Of a stretch of DNA of 64,000 nt, positions 24,411 to 36,960 are shown piece after piece. The DNA is from Sandaracinus amylolyticus (GTDB lineage Bacteria; Myxococcota_A; Polyangia; Polyangiales; Sandaracinaceae). The stretch covers positions 8,618,001 to 8,682,000 of the forward strand of contig NZ_CP011125.1 of NCBI RefSeq assembly GCF_000737325.1, given 5' to 3'. Position 1 is the first letter of the stretch. Every line of letters starts with the position of its first letter. The position numbers and the translations under genes are program-made. The notes under the pieces were generated by a model, which saw only the letters and a program-made list of their open reading frames with translations, was not told the origin of the DNA and searched no databases.

Positions 24411-24956
24411 GGGGCAGTCGCTCGGAGGTGGCTCGAACCCGACGCGATCGAGCGAGCACGCGAGGGTCGACGTCGCGCCGAGCTCGCTCGAATCCGTCCA
24501 CCTCGGCGGACGCGAATTCGCTCACCATTTCCAGCGCTCAGCGCCGCGCGCGCGGTGCTCCCCGAGCGCCTGGCGCTCCGCGCGCAGGTGGGGTCGATCG
24601 ATGCCGTCGTGGTCGGCGAGCGCCCAGCCGCGTCCCGGCCGGTCCCGACGAGACTGGGCGCGCGCGAGATCGCGATCGGACACGCCAGAACGCGACTTTG
24701 CACATCGCGGAGCGCGATCTCGGCGCGTGGGATCGCGATCTTGCGCGCGCGAGCTCGTGCTCGGTCTCGTCGGTGCGACACCTGGCGCGCACGTGAGACC
24801 GATCGCGCCCGTCGGATCACGACTGTGCGCGCGCCCGGCGTCACCACGACGCGTCAGCACGACCACGATCACGTCGGCGGGCTACGACGCGCGCCCAGCA
24901 CGGTTGCGTGACGTGGGTCGGCGACGGGCTCTCACGGCGCGCGTAGCATCGCGCGG

Positions 24957-26981
24957 ATGCAGTGGCGTCTCGCGTGGGTGTTGGTGACCGTGGCGCTCGT
25001 GGGGTGCGGGGACGACGACGGCGCGGTCGTCGACGCGGGCACGAGCGACGCCTGGGTCGATCCCGGCGAGGCGATCGCGCGGTTCGATCTCGGCGCGATC
25101 GGCGACGACTTCTTCGCGTTCCCCTTCCCGTCCGATCTGCGGCTCGAGGAGGACGGGACGCCGGACCTCGCGGGCTATCCGAACCCGCGCGGCGCCGACG
25201 TGGTGAACGATCTCTTGCCGCTCGCCGACGAGCGTCGCGGCTGGCCGGTGGTGCCGGTGGTGTACGCGCGGTTCTCGGCGCCGCTCGGGGCGCGATCGGC
25301 GGACGACGTGATCGCGGCGGAGCCCGATGTGCCGATCCTGCTCGTCGACGTCGATCGCGACTCGCCCGCGCGCGGGTCGCTCGTGCCGGTGGTCGCGGCG
25401 ACGATGCCCGAGGACGGATCGACGGGCGCGCACCTGCTCGCGGTCTCGCCTCGGCCGGGGTTCGTGCTCGCGCCCGATCGCACGTACGCGGTGGTCGTGA
25501 TGCGCACGCTCGGCGATGCGCTGGGGCGCCCGCTCGGAGTGCCCGACGCGCTCGCGGCGCTGGCGCGCGGTGAGACGCCCGATGCGCCGTGGGGCACTCG
25601 CGCCGCGGAGATCCACGCGCCGCTCTTCGAGACGCTGGCGACGATGAACGTCGACGCGGGCGACGTCGCGGCGGCGACGGTGCTGACGACCGGCGACGTG
25701 GTCGCGGACCTGCACGCGATGTCGGAGCGCGTGATCGCGGCGCACGACGTGACGCTCGAGTCGCTGGCGCTCGAGCGGACGTGGGATCGCTACTGCGAGC
25801 TGCGCGGGACGATCTCGATGCCGCAGATGCAGCGCGGCACGCCGCCGTTCGCGACCGAAGGAACGTTCGAGCTCGACGCGGAGGGAACGCCGATCGAGCA
25901 GCGACGCGAGACGGTGCCGGTGGTGATCACGATCCCGCGCGGCGCGATGCCGGCGGACGGATGGCCGCTGATGGTCTACTTCCACGGCTCGGGCGGGGTC
26001 GCGTCGCAGGTGGTCGATCGCGGGCCGCGGGTGGAAGGCGGCGAGCCCGCGGCAGGCGAGGGACCGGCCCACGTGATCGCGGCGCACGGCTTCGCGGCGG
26101 TGGGCGCGGCGCTGCCGCTGAGCCCGGATCGTCTGCCCGGCGCGGGCGACACCGCGTACCTGAACCTCGAGAACCTCGGCGCGTTCCGCGACACGTTCCG
26201 CCAGGGCGCGCTCGAGTCGCGCCTGCTCGTGGAGGCGATGACGCGCACGACGATCGCGCCCGAGGTGATCGCGTCGTGCGAGGGCGCGAGCGCGGGCGAG
26301 CATCGGTTCGACGGCGAGGCGTTCGTCGCGCTCGGTCAGTCGATGGGCGGGATGTACACGAACGTCGTGGGCGCGATCGAGCCGCGCTTCCGTGCGCTCG
26401 TGCCGACCGGCGCGGGCGGGTACTGGTCGTACTTCATCCTCGAGACGAGCCTCGTGCCGGGCGCGGCGGGGCTGCTGGGCGCGCTGCTCGGGGCGAACGG
26501 AAGGACGCTCACGCACCTGCACCCCGCGCTCTTCTTGCTGGAGCTCGCGTGGGAGCCGGCCGAGCCGCTGGTGTACATGCCGCGGCTGTCGCGGCGTCCG
26601 CTCGAGGGCGTGGCGTCGCGGCCGGTCTACGAGCCGGTGGGCGAAGGCGACTCGTACTTCCCGACGCGCGTGTACGACGCGGTCGCGCTCGCGTACGGGC
26701 ACGCGCAGGCGGGCGACGTGGTGTGGAGCTCGATGCAGGACGCGCTCGCGCTCGACGGGCGCGAGGGCGTGCTCGGGTATCCGGTGCAGGGGAATCGAAC
26801 GTCGGAGCGCGGCGACGCGTACACCGGCGTGGTCGTGCAGTACGCGGGCGACGGGTTCAGCGATCCCCACGACATCTTCGTGCAGCTCGAGGCGGTGCGG
26901 CACCAGTACGGGTGCTTCTTGCGCAGCGTGATCGAGGGGCGAGGCGGCGTGGTGATCGCGCCCGGCGCGAGCTGCGACTGA
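24957..26981 (+). CDS. Secreted lipoprotein with alpha/beta-hydrolase fold
   Basis: The 674-residue product has a lipoprotein signal peptide with lipid-accepting Cys17 (VALVGC) and an acidic linker. The N-terminal ~300 residues are an all-beta-looking region (FAFPFPSDLR, VPVVYARFSAPLG). The C-terminal half is an alpha/beta hydrolase with the oxyanion motif HGSGG from residue 343 and the nucleophile elbow GQSMGG with Ser462. The arrangement resembles the myxobacterial secreted esterase/lipase-like proteins annotated only as hypothetical. There is no Shine-Dalgarno site, but TAGCAT ends 7 nt before the ATG, so the mRNA may be leaderless. Substrate unknown. Confidence 0.8.
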   Translation: MQWRLAWVLVTVALVGCGDDDGAVVDAGTSDAWVDPGEAIARFDLGAIGDDFFAFPFPSDLRLEEDGTPDLAGYPNPRGADVVNDLLPLADERRGWPVVPVVYARFSAPLGARSADDVIAAEPDVPILLVDVDRDSPARGSLVPVVAATMPEDGSTGAHLLAVSPRPGFVLAPDRTYAVVVMRTLGDALGRPLGVPDALAALARGETPDAPWGTRAAEIHAPLFETLATMNVDAGDVAAATVLTTGDVVADLHAMSERVIAAHDVTLESLALERTWDRYCELRGTISMPQMQRGTPPFATEGTFELDAEGTPIEQRRETVPVVITIPRGAMPADGWPLMVYFHGSGGVASQVVDRGPRVEGGEPAAGEGPAHVIAAHGFAAVGAALPLSPDRLPGAGDTAYLNLENLGAFRDTFRQGALESRLLVEAMTRTTIAPEVIASCEGASAGEHRFDGEAFVALGQSMGGMYTNVVGAIEPRFRALVPTGAGGYWSYFILETSLVPGAAGLLGALLGANGRTLTHLHPALFLLELAWEPAEPLVYMPRLSRRPLEGVASRPVYEPVGEGDSYFPTRVYDAVALAYGHAQAGDVVWSSMQDALALDGREGVLGYPVQGNRTSERGDAYTGVVVQYAGDGFSDPHDIFVQLEAVRHQYGCFLRSVIEGRGGVVIAPGASCD

Positions 26982-26994
26982 GCTGAGCGGAACA

Positions 26995-27131
26995 GCCGAC
27001 CACGACCACGCTCACGACGACGAGGCCGGCTCTCGCGCGGCGCACGTGGTCGTGGTCGTCGACGTGGTCGTGGTCGGCCGTTTCGATCGGCGCAAACACG
27101 AACGGCCGACGCGATCGCGCCGGCCGTTCGT
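26995..27131. terminator. Paired inverted repeats between convergent genes
   Basis: A 16-bp perfect inverted repeat built from GACCAC units (26995-27010 with 27063-27078) is followed by an 11-bp hairpin, acgaacggccg/cggccgttcgt (27098-27108 with 27121-27131). They lie between the 3' ends of the hydrolase and the PPC lipoprotein and could terminate both. No T-tract follows either stem. The GACCAC composition links them to the array at 23909. Confidence 0.55.
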
Positions 27132-27152
27132 CGTGCATCGCGCGATCGGCGC

Positions 27153-28088
27153 TCAGCCCGGCGGGATCGGGGTCGGCGCCGCCATCGTCGCGGTGATCTG
27201 GTACTCGCCGCGCGCGCCCTGCGCGTCGTCGCGCACCATCAGCCCGCCCGCGTTGATCACGAGCGAGGGATCACGATCGTTGCCGCTCGTGTTCACGTCC
27301 GCGACCAGCGTGCCCGGCGGCCAGCTCGGATCGGTGCACGGATTGAAGCCGCCCTCGGCTTCGCCGTAGACGACGTGGCTCCCGCAGGTGACCTGCCAGC
27401 GGCAGTCGAAGCCGTACTGTGCGGCGTCGACCGCGGTCTGGGTGTACGTGCACTGCGTGCCCGCCGCGACGCCCGGGACGTTGCCGCTGACGAGCGCGAC
27501 CGTCGCGACGCCGCTGCGCAGCACCGTGCCCGGCGTGCCACCACCGCCGACCGGCGGAGGGGGCGGCAGCGTCGGGCCCCCGCCGACCGGCGGCGGGAAC
27601 GGCGGGACGACGCCGCCCGCGCCGAGCGTCGACGGAGTGACCGAGGGGTTCGTCGTGAGGCCGAGCGTGTACGACGCGCTCGCGCCCGCGGCGTAGGTGC
27701 CGACGAACACGTTGTAGCTGCCGGCCGCGAGGTTCGTGAGCGCGACCGCGGGGTTCAGACCGTCGCTGTCGTCGTTGCAGACGTACGTGCCGTCGGGCTG
27801 GCGCACGACGAGCGTGGTGTCCTGATCGGCGCGCACCAGCACGTTGAGCTGCGGCATCGGCCCGGTGATCTGCAGCGTGTGGCTCGGAATGATGCCGACG
27901 TGGCCGCGACACGTCGGGCTCAGCGTGCTCGCGTCGGTCGGGCCGCCCGCGCTGCCGGCGAGGATCATGGGGTCGGGCGCGAAGCCCGGGCCGATGCTCG
28001 TGGTCGGACCGGTGACCGTGAAGTTGCCGCCGCCGAAGCAGCAGCCGCCGAGCGCGACGAGCGCGGTGATCGCGACGAGACGTTTCAT
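27153..28088 (-). CDS. Lipoprotein with PPC-like domain and Pro/Gly linker
   Basis: The 311-residue product has a lipobox LGGC with Cys16. Residues about 45-135 match the bacterial pre-peptidase C-terminal (PPC) pattern: VLVRADQDTTLVVRQPDG, then CNDDSDGLNPAVALTNLAAG and YNVFVGTY. A Pro/Gly-rich linker (about 160-190, PPPPPVGGGG) joins it to a C-terminal domain with paired Cys (DCRWQVTCG) that I do not recognise. The start at 28088 is preceded by GGAG. PPC domains usually sit next to secreted enzymes; here the domain stands alone, so a binding role is more likely. Confidence 0.75.
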   Translation of the reverse strand: MKRLVAITALVALGGCCFGGGNFTVTGPTTSIGPGFAPDPMILAGSAGGPTDASTLSPTCRGHVGIIPSHTLQITGPMPQLNVLVRADQDTTLVVRQPDGTYVCNDDSDGLNPAVALTNLAAGSYNVFVGTYAAGASASYTLGLTTNPSVTPSTLGAGGVVPPFPPPVGGGPTLPPPPPVGGGGTPGTVLRSGVATVALVSGNVPGVAAGTQCTYTQTAVDAAQYGFDCRWQVTCGSHVVYGEAEGGFNPCTDPSWPPGTLVADVNTSGNDRDPSLVINAGGLMVRDDAQGARGEYQITATMAAPTPIPPG

Positions 28089-28169
28089 GAGTGGCTCTTC
28101 TCGCTCCTTCGGAGTTCCGGGACGCGACGGTATCACGAGGGGCGATGGCTCATGCGATGATGCCCGGTG

Positions 28170-29306
28170 ATGTCGTCGCGGTGGCTGTGGGTGGGCGCGG
28201 TGGTGCTGGCGATCGGTTGCGCGAAGGCGGGGCCGATCCGCAATCCAGACGGCGGCGCGCGCGGCGCGGACGCGCAGCCACCCGAGCTCGACGCCTCGAG
28301 CAGCGACGCGAGCACGACGCCGATCGACGCGCAGACGGTCGAGCTCGACGCGTCGACGCCGCCGCCGATCGACGCGTGGGTGGCCCCTCCGATCGACGGA
28401 GGCCCGCCGCCCGGCACCGGCGCGTACCTCGATCGCTGCACCACCGACGCGCAGTGCGCGGACGGACGCTGCGTCGACGATCGCGGCGGAACGCGCTTCT
28501 GCACGCGTGCCTGCGCGAACCACCTGCAGTGCGCGCGCGAGCACCTCTGCGTCGGAGGCGTCTGCGTGCCCGACGACACCGGCGAGCCGTGCAACACCGC
28601 GACGCCGGGCACGTGCTCGACGACGCTGTGCCTCGGCGACGCATCGAGCGGTCAGTGCGTGCGCGACTGCGCGAGCGCCGCGGACTGTCCCGCCGGCCAC
28701 GCGTGCACCACGTTCGACGGATCGGGGCGACGGGTGTGCATCGACGTGGAGCGCCCGTGCAACGCGGCATCGGAGTGTCGCACCGGGATCTGCATCCCGG
28801 GCATCGGGTGCACCGGGCAGTGCCGCAGCGCGGGCGACTGCCCGCGACGGTTCGGAGAGCTCGGCGTGCCTGCGTACACGTGCGGCACCGCGAGCGGCGT
28901 GACCGGGACGATCTGTCTGCCGCCCGACGACATCCTCGGCGACGATCCGATCGGCGCCTTCTGCGACGGCGAAGCGAGCCTCAACGCGTGCCGCAGCGGC
29001 GTGTGCGATCCCGGCGCGACGCCCGCCGCGATGTGCACGCAGTCGTGCACCGAGCAGGGCGGATGCGCGGTCGGGCTCGGCTGCGCGCCGACGCCGGCAG
29101 GCGACGTGTTCGTGTTCGCGTGTCAGCGCGCGGGCACGCGCGACATCGGCGCGGCGTGCGCGCGAGGCAGCGAGTGCCACAGCGCGCTGTGCGCGTCCGA
29201 CGGCGGGTACTGCACGCGCCTGTGCGGCGACGGGACGTGCCCGACCGGCTGGTCGTGCGTGCCGGTCCCCGGTGTGCCCGACGTGGCGATCTGCCGGCGC
29301 CCTTGA
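28170..29306 (+). CDS. Cys-rich secreted lipoprotein
   Basis: The 378-residue product has lipobox VLAIGC with Cys17, then a ~60-residue Asp/Ala/Pro-rich linker (DASSSDASTTPIDA), then about 280 residues with evenly spaced Cys pairs (CTTDAQCADGRC, CASAADCPAGHAC, CRSAGDCPRRFG, CTEQGGCAVGLGC, CARGSECHSALC). The spacing is that of the EGF-like or 'CxxxxxC-G-C' repeats common in myxobacterial surface proteins, presumably disulfide-bonded. GTG at 28167 is an alternative start one codon upstream. No catalytic motif is visible. Confidence 0.75.
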   Translation: MSSRWLWVGAVVLAIGCAKAGPIRNPDGGARGADAQPPELDASSSDASTTPIDAQTVELDASTPPPIDAWVAPPIDGGPPPGTGAYLDRCTTDAQCADGRCVDDRGGTRFCTRACANHLQCAREHLCVGGVCVPDDTGEPCNTATPGTCSTTLCLGDASSGQCVRDCASAADCPAGHACTTFDGSGRRVCIDVERPCNAASECRTGICIPGIGCTGQCRSAGDCPRRFGELGVPAYTCGTASGVTGTICLPPDDILGDDPIGAFCDGEASLNACRSGVCDPGATPAAMCTQSCTEQGGCAVGLGCAPTPAGDVFVFACQRAGTRDIGAACARGSECHSALCASDGGYCTRLCGDGTCPTGWSCVPVPGVPDVAICRRP

Positions 29307-29349
29307 CCATCGTGGGCTAGCCTGCGCGCCCCGATTTCCAGGGTGAGCG

Positions 29350-30222
29350 ATGCAGGCGTTCGGTGATGCGATGGCGCTCGGGTGCGCGCTCGCGTGGGCG
29401 CTCGCGGTGCTCGCGTTCCGTCGCGTGCAGGGCGTCGGATCGGCGGCGCTCAACCTGTTCAAGAACACGCTCGCGAGCGTGCTGCTCTTCGCGACGATGC
29501 TCGCGACCGGGCTGCGCTTCGATCTCGCGCGCGGGTGGAGCGATTGGGGCGCGCTCGCGCTGAGCGGCGTGCTGGGGCTCGCGGTGGCGGACACGCTCTT
29601 CCTCGCGGGGCTGCGACGGGTGGACGCGTCGATCGCGGCGGTCGCGGACTGCGCGTACGCGCCGACGGTGCTCGCGCTCTCGGTGCTCGCGCTCGGCGAG
29701 CCGATCACGACCGGCTTGTGGATCGGCGCGCCGCTCGTGGTGCTCGGGCTCGCGGTGGTCGGGTGGGAGCCGCGCGGCGAGGCGAAGCCGATCGATCGGC
29801 GCGGCCTCGTGCTGTGCGTCGCGGGGGTGATGACGACGGCGGTCGCGGTGGTGCTCGCGAAGCGCGCGCTCGATCGCAGCGAGCTGATCGAGGCGACGGC
29901 GGTGAGGCTCGTCGCGGGATCGATCGCGCTCTTCGCGTGGGAGACGATCGCGGGGCGGCGGCGCGAGGTGCTCGCGCTGTTCCGTGAGCGCGCGTCGTGG
30001 AAGTGGGCGGTGCCGGGCGCGGTGCTCGGCTCGTACGTCGCGATGATCCTGTGGCTCGGCGGGATGAAGTACGGCGCGGCGTCGCGCGCGGCGCTGCTGA
30101 ACCAGAGCGGCGCGGTGTTCGTGCTCGTGCTCTCGCGGATGAGCGGCGAGGTGGTTCCGTCGCGGCGATGGATCGGCGCGGCGATCGCGATCGCGGGCGT
30201 CGCGGCGGTGCTGGCGTGGTGA
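29350..30222 (+). CDS. DMT/EamA-family transporter
   Basis: The 290-residue product has ten predicted transmembrane helices in two EamA repeats (about 5-135 and 150-288), the layout of drug/metabolite transporters. Typical features are the GVLGLAVADTLFLAGL segment closing the third helix pair and the ALLNQSGAVFVLVLS motif in the second repeat. Substrates in this family include amino acids, metabolites and nucleotide sugars and cannot be assigned. GGGTGAG precedes the ATG. The GNAT gene follows 7 bp later, suggesting co-transcription and perhaps that the acetyltransferase acts on the exported compound. Confidence 0.85.
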   Translation: MQAFGDAMALGCALAWALAVLAFRRVQGVGSAALNLFKNTLASVLLFATMLATGLRFDLARGWSDWGALALSGVLGLAVADTLFLAGLRRVDASIAAVADCAYAPTVLALSVLALGEPITTGLWIGAPLVVLGLAVVGWEPRGEAKPIDRRGLVLCVAGVMTTAVAVVLAKRALDRSELIEATAVRLVAGSIALFAWETIAGRRREVLALFRERASWKWAVPGAVLGSYVAMILWLGGMKYGAASRAALLNQSGAVFVLVLSRMSGEVVPSRRWIGAAIAIAGVAAVLAW

Positions 30223-30229
30223 GGAGCGG

Positions 30230-30715
30230 ATGTCGAACGACGTGACCGTGAGGGCGGCGACGCCCGACGATGCGGGGACGATCCTGCGCTTCGTGCGCGC
30301 GCTCGCGGCGTACGAGCGCGAGCCGGACGCGGTGGAGGCGACCGAGGAGGTGCTGCGCGCGCAGCTCGCGTCGGAGCGCCCGCCCTTCGAGTGCTTCGTC
30401 GCGGAGATGAGCGGCGCGCCGGTCGGGTTCGCGCTGTTCTTCGCGACGTACTCGACGTGGCGCGCGAGCACCGGGATCCACCTCGAGGATCTCTGGGTCG
30501 AGCCCCACGCGCGGCGTCACGGCGTGGCGCTCGCGCTGATGCGCGCGATCGCGCGCTCGCTGATCGCGCGCGGAGGTGCGCGGCTCGAGTGGCGCGTGCT
30601 CGACTGGAACGAGCTCGCGCTCGGGTTCTACCGGCGGCTCGGAGCGAGCGCGCTCGGCGAGTGGGAGACGATGCGGCTCGACGGCGAAGCGCTCGCGCGG
30701 CTGGCGAACGGCTGA
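30230..30715 (+). CDS. GNAT-family N-acetyltransferase (SSAT-like)
   Basis: The 161-residue product is a single GNAT domain. The start VTVRAATPDDAGTILRFVRALAAYER and the central PVGFALFFATYSTWRASTG, IHLEDLWVEPHARRHGVALAL segments follow the spermidine/diamine acetyltransferase subgroup; the acetyl-CoA pyrophosphate loop is RRHGVA (about 96-101), and the motif ending WNELALGFYRRLGA supplies the general-acid Tyr. It is 7 bp from the upstream transporter gene. A polyamine or similar amine is a likely substrate by family, but not proven. Confidence 0.88.
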   Translation: MSNDVTVRAATPDDAGTILRFVRALAAYEREPDAVEATEEVLRAQLASERPPFECFVAEMSGAPVGFALFFATYSTWRASTGIHLEDLWVEPHARRHGVALALMRAIARSLIARGGARLEWRVLDWNELALGFYRRLGASALGEWETMRLDGEALARLANG

Positions 30716-30756
30716 GGCCTGTCGCGCGCTGCTCCTCGCGCGGTACCATCCGACTC

Positions 30757-33807
<3,051 letters not shown>

Positions 33808-34728
33808 TCAGAACGCGAGCAGCGGCAGCGTGACGTTGCCGAGCGATCCGTCGCTCGGCCCTTCGCTCGCGACCGCGACCCCGACGCCGATGCCCACGCC
33901 GGCGCCGACCACCGCGACGCCGATCAGCGTCCAGAGCCACCACTCGCCTGTCACGTCGCCGCTCGCCGGCTCGACGTGATCGCGCGGCTCGTCCACCGTC
34001 GTCGTCGCGCGCGCGACCACGACCGGCGCGGCCGCGGGCACCTCGACGACCAGCGGCGCGTCGGGCGATCCGACGCGCGCGAGCACGTGCCCCGAGGGCG
34101 CGGCCGCCTCGATCCAGTACTCGATCGCCGCGGCGGCGTCGTCGCCGGGAAGCGCGATGCGGCCCGACGCGGCACCGTCGGCATCGAGCGCGAGCACGAC
34201 GACGCTCGCGCGCGCTGCGCCACGCGCCCGGTGGGCGAGGCGGATCTCGTGCACCGCGTCCGCGTGGTCGACCACACGCGCGCCGATCTCGGCCGCGTCG
34301 TGTCGCGCCAGCACCGGCGGCACGTGCTCGATCGTGATCGCGAGCGGCGTCGCGGACTCCCGGGCGCGCGCGAACGCCGACTGCACCACCGGGCTCGCGT
34401 CGGGATCGGCGAGGCGGTGCGCGGGGTCGCGCGCATAGAGCGTCGCGAGCGTGTCGCGCGCCGCGATCTCGTCGCGCATCGCGAGGTGGATCGTCGCGAG
34501 CACCTCGAGCGCTTGGTTGCGCGTCGCGGCGTCGAGATCGGTGCGCGCGAGCAGCGCCTGCGCGGCGGGCAGCGCGGTGCGGTAGTTGGCGCGCAACGCG
34601 AGCTCGCGCACCTCGGCGAGCTGAGCGCTCGGTGGCGTCGCGTCCTGCGCATGCGCGAAGGGCGCCCACGCCGCCAGCATGACGATCACGGCGACGATCG
34701 AGCCTCGGTGAGACGCGCCGCGTGTCAT
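33808..34728 (-). CDS. Exported helical-repeat protein with C-terminal membrane segment
   Basis: The 306-residue product has an N-terminal signal peptide (cleavage after PFAHA-Q), a helical TPR-like region (about 30-110: REALRANYRTALPAAQALL-type pairs), an Ig-like beta region, and one transmembrane segment near the C-terminus (about 262-285, WWLWTLIGVAVVGAGVGIGV). I do not recognise a family, but such proteins are frequent beside Ser/Thr kinase genes in myxobacteria. It is divergent from the kinase with 41 bp between starts. TACGCT lies 6 nt before the ATG, suggesting a leaderless mRNA. Confidence 0.7.
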   Translation of the reverse strand: MTRGASHRGSIVAVIVMLAAWAPFAHAQDATPPSAQLAEVRELALRANYRTALPAAQALLARTDLDAATRNQALEVLATIHLAMRDEIAARDTLATLYARDPAHRLADPDASPVVQSAFARARESATPLAITIEHVPPVLARHDAAEIGARVVDHADAVHEIRLAHRARGAARASVVVLALDADGAASGRIALPGDDAAAAIEYWIEAAAPSGHVLARVGSPDAPLVVEVPAAAPVVVARATTTVDEPRDHVEPASGDVTGEWWLWTLIGVAVVGAGVGIGVGVAVASEGPSDGSLGNVTLPLLAF

Positions 34729-34769
34729 CCGCGAAGCGTATCCGAAGTTGTGGTAGCTTTTCGACCAGG

Positions 34770-36908
34770 ATGTCCTCTGCGGGGCCCAGGGGCAGCGGCG
34801 CCGACGGTGATCCGGCGCGCGCCGAGATCGACGAGGACGCGGACGCTCGGACCGAGGTGCGCAAGCCGCTCGGTCCCGCCGACGACGCGAGCCGCTCGAC
34901 GCTCCCGCCGAAGCGCGCGATCCCGAGCCACGTGCTCGAGCACGCGCGCGTCGTGCAGGGCGCGCGGCGCTCCGATCCCTCCTCGCGACCGCCCCCGCCG
35001 CGACCCGTCGCGATCCCGCCGCCGCCTTCGCCGCTGCTCGCGAACGAGCTCGCACCGCGCGCGATCGAGTCGATCGACGACGCGGAGCACGCGCCGATCG
35101 GGACCGACTCGGTCGAGGTCCCGCTCGACGCCGAGCCCACGCCGCCTCCGACCTCCGGCGCACGACCGACCTCGCAGGGCCGCGGCTCGCTGCAGATGCC
35201 CGCGATCTGCACCTACGGGCGGTTCGACATCCTCGGGCGCGTCGCGTTCGGCGGCATGGCGGAGATCTTCCTCGGCCGCGAGACGACGAGCGTCGGAGCG
35301 ACGCGCTTGCTCGCGATCAAGCGCATCCTCGCGCACGTCGCGGACGACCCGCGCTTCGTCGCGATGTTCCTCGACGAGGCGCGGCTCGCGATCCAGCTGA
35401 CGCACCCGCAGATCTGTCACATCTACGAGTTCGGCGAGCTCGAGGGCACCTACTTCATCGCGATGGAGTGGATCCACGGCGCGCAGCTCGGGAAGCTGAT
35501 CCGCAAGGCGCGCGGGCGCGGCGGCATCGCGCCCGAGCTCGGCGCGCGCATCGTCGCGTACGTCGCGGAGGCGCTGCACTACGCGCATCGCGCGCGCGAC
35601 GCGAACGGAGAGCCGCTCGGGATCGTCCACCGCGACGTCAGCCCGCACAACGTGATGGTGAGCTTCGACGGGCAGGTGAAGCTGCTCGACTTCGGCATCG
35701 CGAAGGCCCAGTCGCACACCACGAAGACCCAAGCGGGCGTGGTGAAGGGCAAGTTCTCGTACATGTCGCCGCAGCAGTGCCTCGGGAAGCCGATCGACGC
35801 GCGCGCCGACGTGTTCGCGCTCGGCATCTGCCTCTACGAGACGCTCACCGGCGAGCCGCTCTATCACCGCGCGACCGAGTACGAGACGATGCGCGCCGTC
35901 ATCGAAGATCCGGTGCCGTCGATCCGCACCGTGAACGCGGCGCTGCCGGCCGAGCTCGATGCGATCGTGCAGAAGGCCCTGCAGAAGGAGCCGCGCGATC
36001 GGTTCGCGACCGCGGGCGAGATGCAGGCGGCGCTCGAGGACTGGCTCGCGAAGATCGGCAAGGCGGTGACGACGGCGCGCATCGCGTCGCTGATGGAGCC
36101 GCTCTTCGAGGAGCAGATCCACGCGGGCCCGCTGGTCGACTCGACGCCCTTCGGAGAGAGCTTCCGGAAGCGGCCTTCGCCGATCGCGCAGCGTGTGTCG
36201 CCGCCGCAGGCCGGGGCGCGCGTCGAGGGCACGCCGATGCCGGCGACGATCGACGAGCCGAGCGCGACGCGCTCGCGCACCGCGTGGATCGCGAGCGCCG
36301 CGGCGGCCGCGGTGCTCGCGCTGATCGGCGCGGGGTGGATCGCGAGCAGCGCGACGTCGTCGCATCCCGCGGTGACGAGCGCGCCCGCGGCGGTGGTCGC
36401 GCCGCCCGAGGAGGTCGTGCCCACGATCGCGGCGCCGCCCGCAGCGACGAGCGGCCACCTGGTGCTGCGCGGCGCGCCCCCCGACGCGATCGTGCGCATC
36501 GGCGATCGCACGCTGCGCGCGGACGAGCTCGCCGCGCCGATCGAGCTGCCGGCGGGCGCGCATCTCGTGCACGCCGAGCGACCGGATCATCGATCGTACG
36601 ACGTCGGGATCGACGTGCGGGCAGGCGAGTCGATCGAGGTCGAGCTCGCGTGGGCCCCGCTGCCGCGCGCCGCCGCGGAAGCGCGCGGGCCGGTCGCGCG
36701 CCCCGGGCACCTCTCGATCAACACGCGTCCGTGGTCGAAGGTCTACGTGGGCTCGCGCCTCCTCGGCACCACGCCGATCGGCGAAGCCAACGTCCCCTCG
36801 GGCACGGTGCGGCTGCGCATCGTCGATCGCGACGGGCGCACGTTCTCGCGCACGGTGCGCGTGCAGCCGGGCGGCGACGAGAGCGTGTTCTACGACCTCG
36901 ACGAGTGA
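34770..36908 (+). CDS. Membrane Ser/Thr protein kinase with PEGA domain
   Basis: The 712-residue product has a Pro-rich cytoplasmic lead (1-145), then a eukaryote-like kinase domain from YGRFDILGRVAFGGMAEIFL (about 149) through LLAIKRI (ATP-binding Lys), IVHRDVSPHN (about 285) and LLDFGIAKA to about 420. The catalytic-loop Lys of HRDxKxxN is Ser, as is common in myxobacterial kinases. One transmembrane helix is at about 505-526, and the C-terminal region ends in a PEGA domain (SINTRPWSKVYVGSRLLGTTP). TAGCTT lies 10 nt before the ATG. Likely a sensor kinase whose extracytoplasmic part binds an envelope component. Confidence 0.9.
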   Translation: MSSAGPRGSGADGDPARAEIDEDADARTEVRKPLGPADDASRSTLPPKRAIPSHVLEHARVVQGARRSDPSSRPPPPRPVAIPPPPSPLLANELAPRAIESIDDAEHAPIGTDSVEVPLDAEPTPPPTSGARPTSQGRGSLQMPAICTYGRFDILGRVAFGGMAEIFLGRETTSVGATRLLAIKRILAHVADDPRFVAMFLDEARLAIQLTHPQICHIYEFGELEGTYFIAMEWIHGAQLGKLIRKARGRGGIAPELGARIVAYVAEALHYAHRARDANGEPLGIVHRDVSPHNVMVSFDGQVKLLDFGIAKAQSHTTKTQAGVVKGKFSYMSPQQCLGKPIDARADVFALGICLYETLTGEPLYHRATEYETMRAVIEDPVPSIRTVNAALPAELDAIVQKALQKEPRDRFATAGEMQAALEDWLAKIGKAVTTARIASLMEPLFEEQIHAGPLVDSTPFGESFRKRPSPIAQRVSPPQAGARVEGTPMPATIDEPSATRSRTAWIASAAAAAVLALIGAGWIASSATSSHPAVTSAPAAVVAPPEEVVPTIAAPPAATSGHLVLRGAPPDAIVRIGDRTLRADELAAPIELPAGAHLVHAERPDHRSYDVGIDVRAGESIEVELAWAPLPRAAAEARGPVARPGHLSINTRPWSKVYVGSRLLGTTPIGEANVPSGTVRLRIVDRDGRTFSRTVRVQPGGDESVFYDLDE

Positions 36909-36960
36909 AGGCTGACGAAGGGCACGGCCATACACCGGGATCGCCTCGGGGGGGTCCCGC

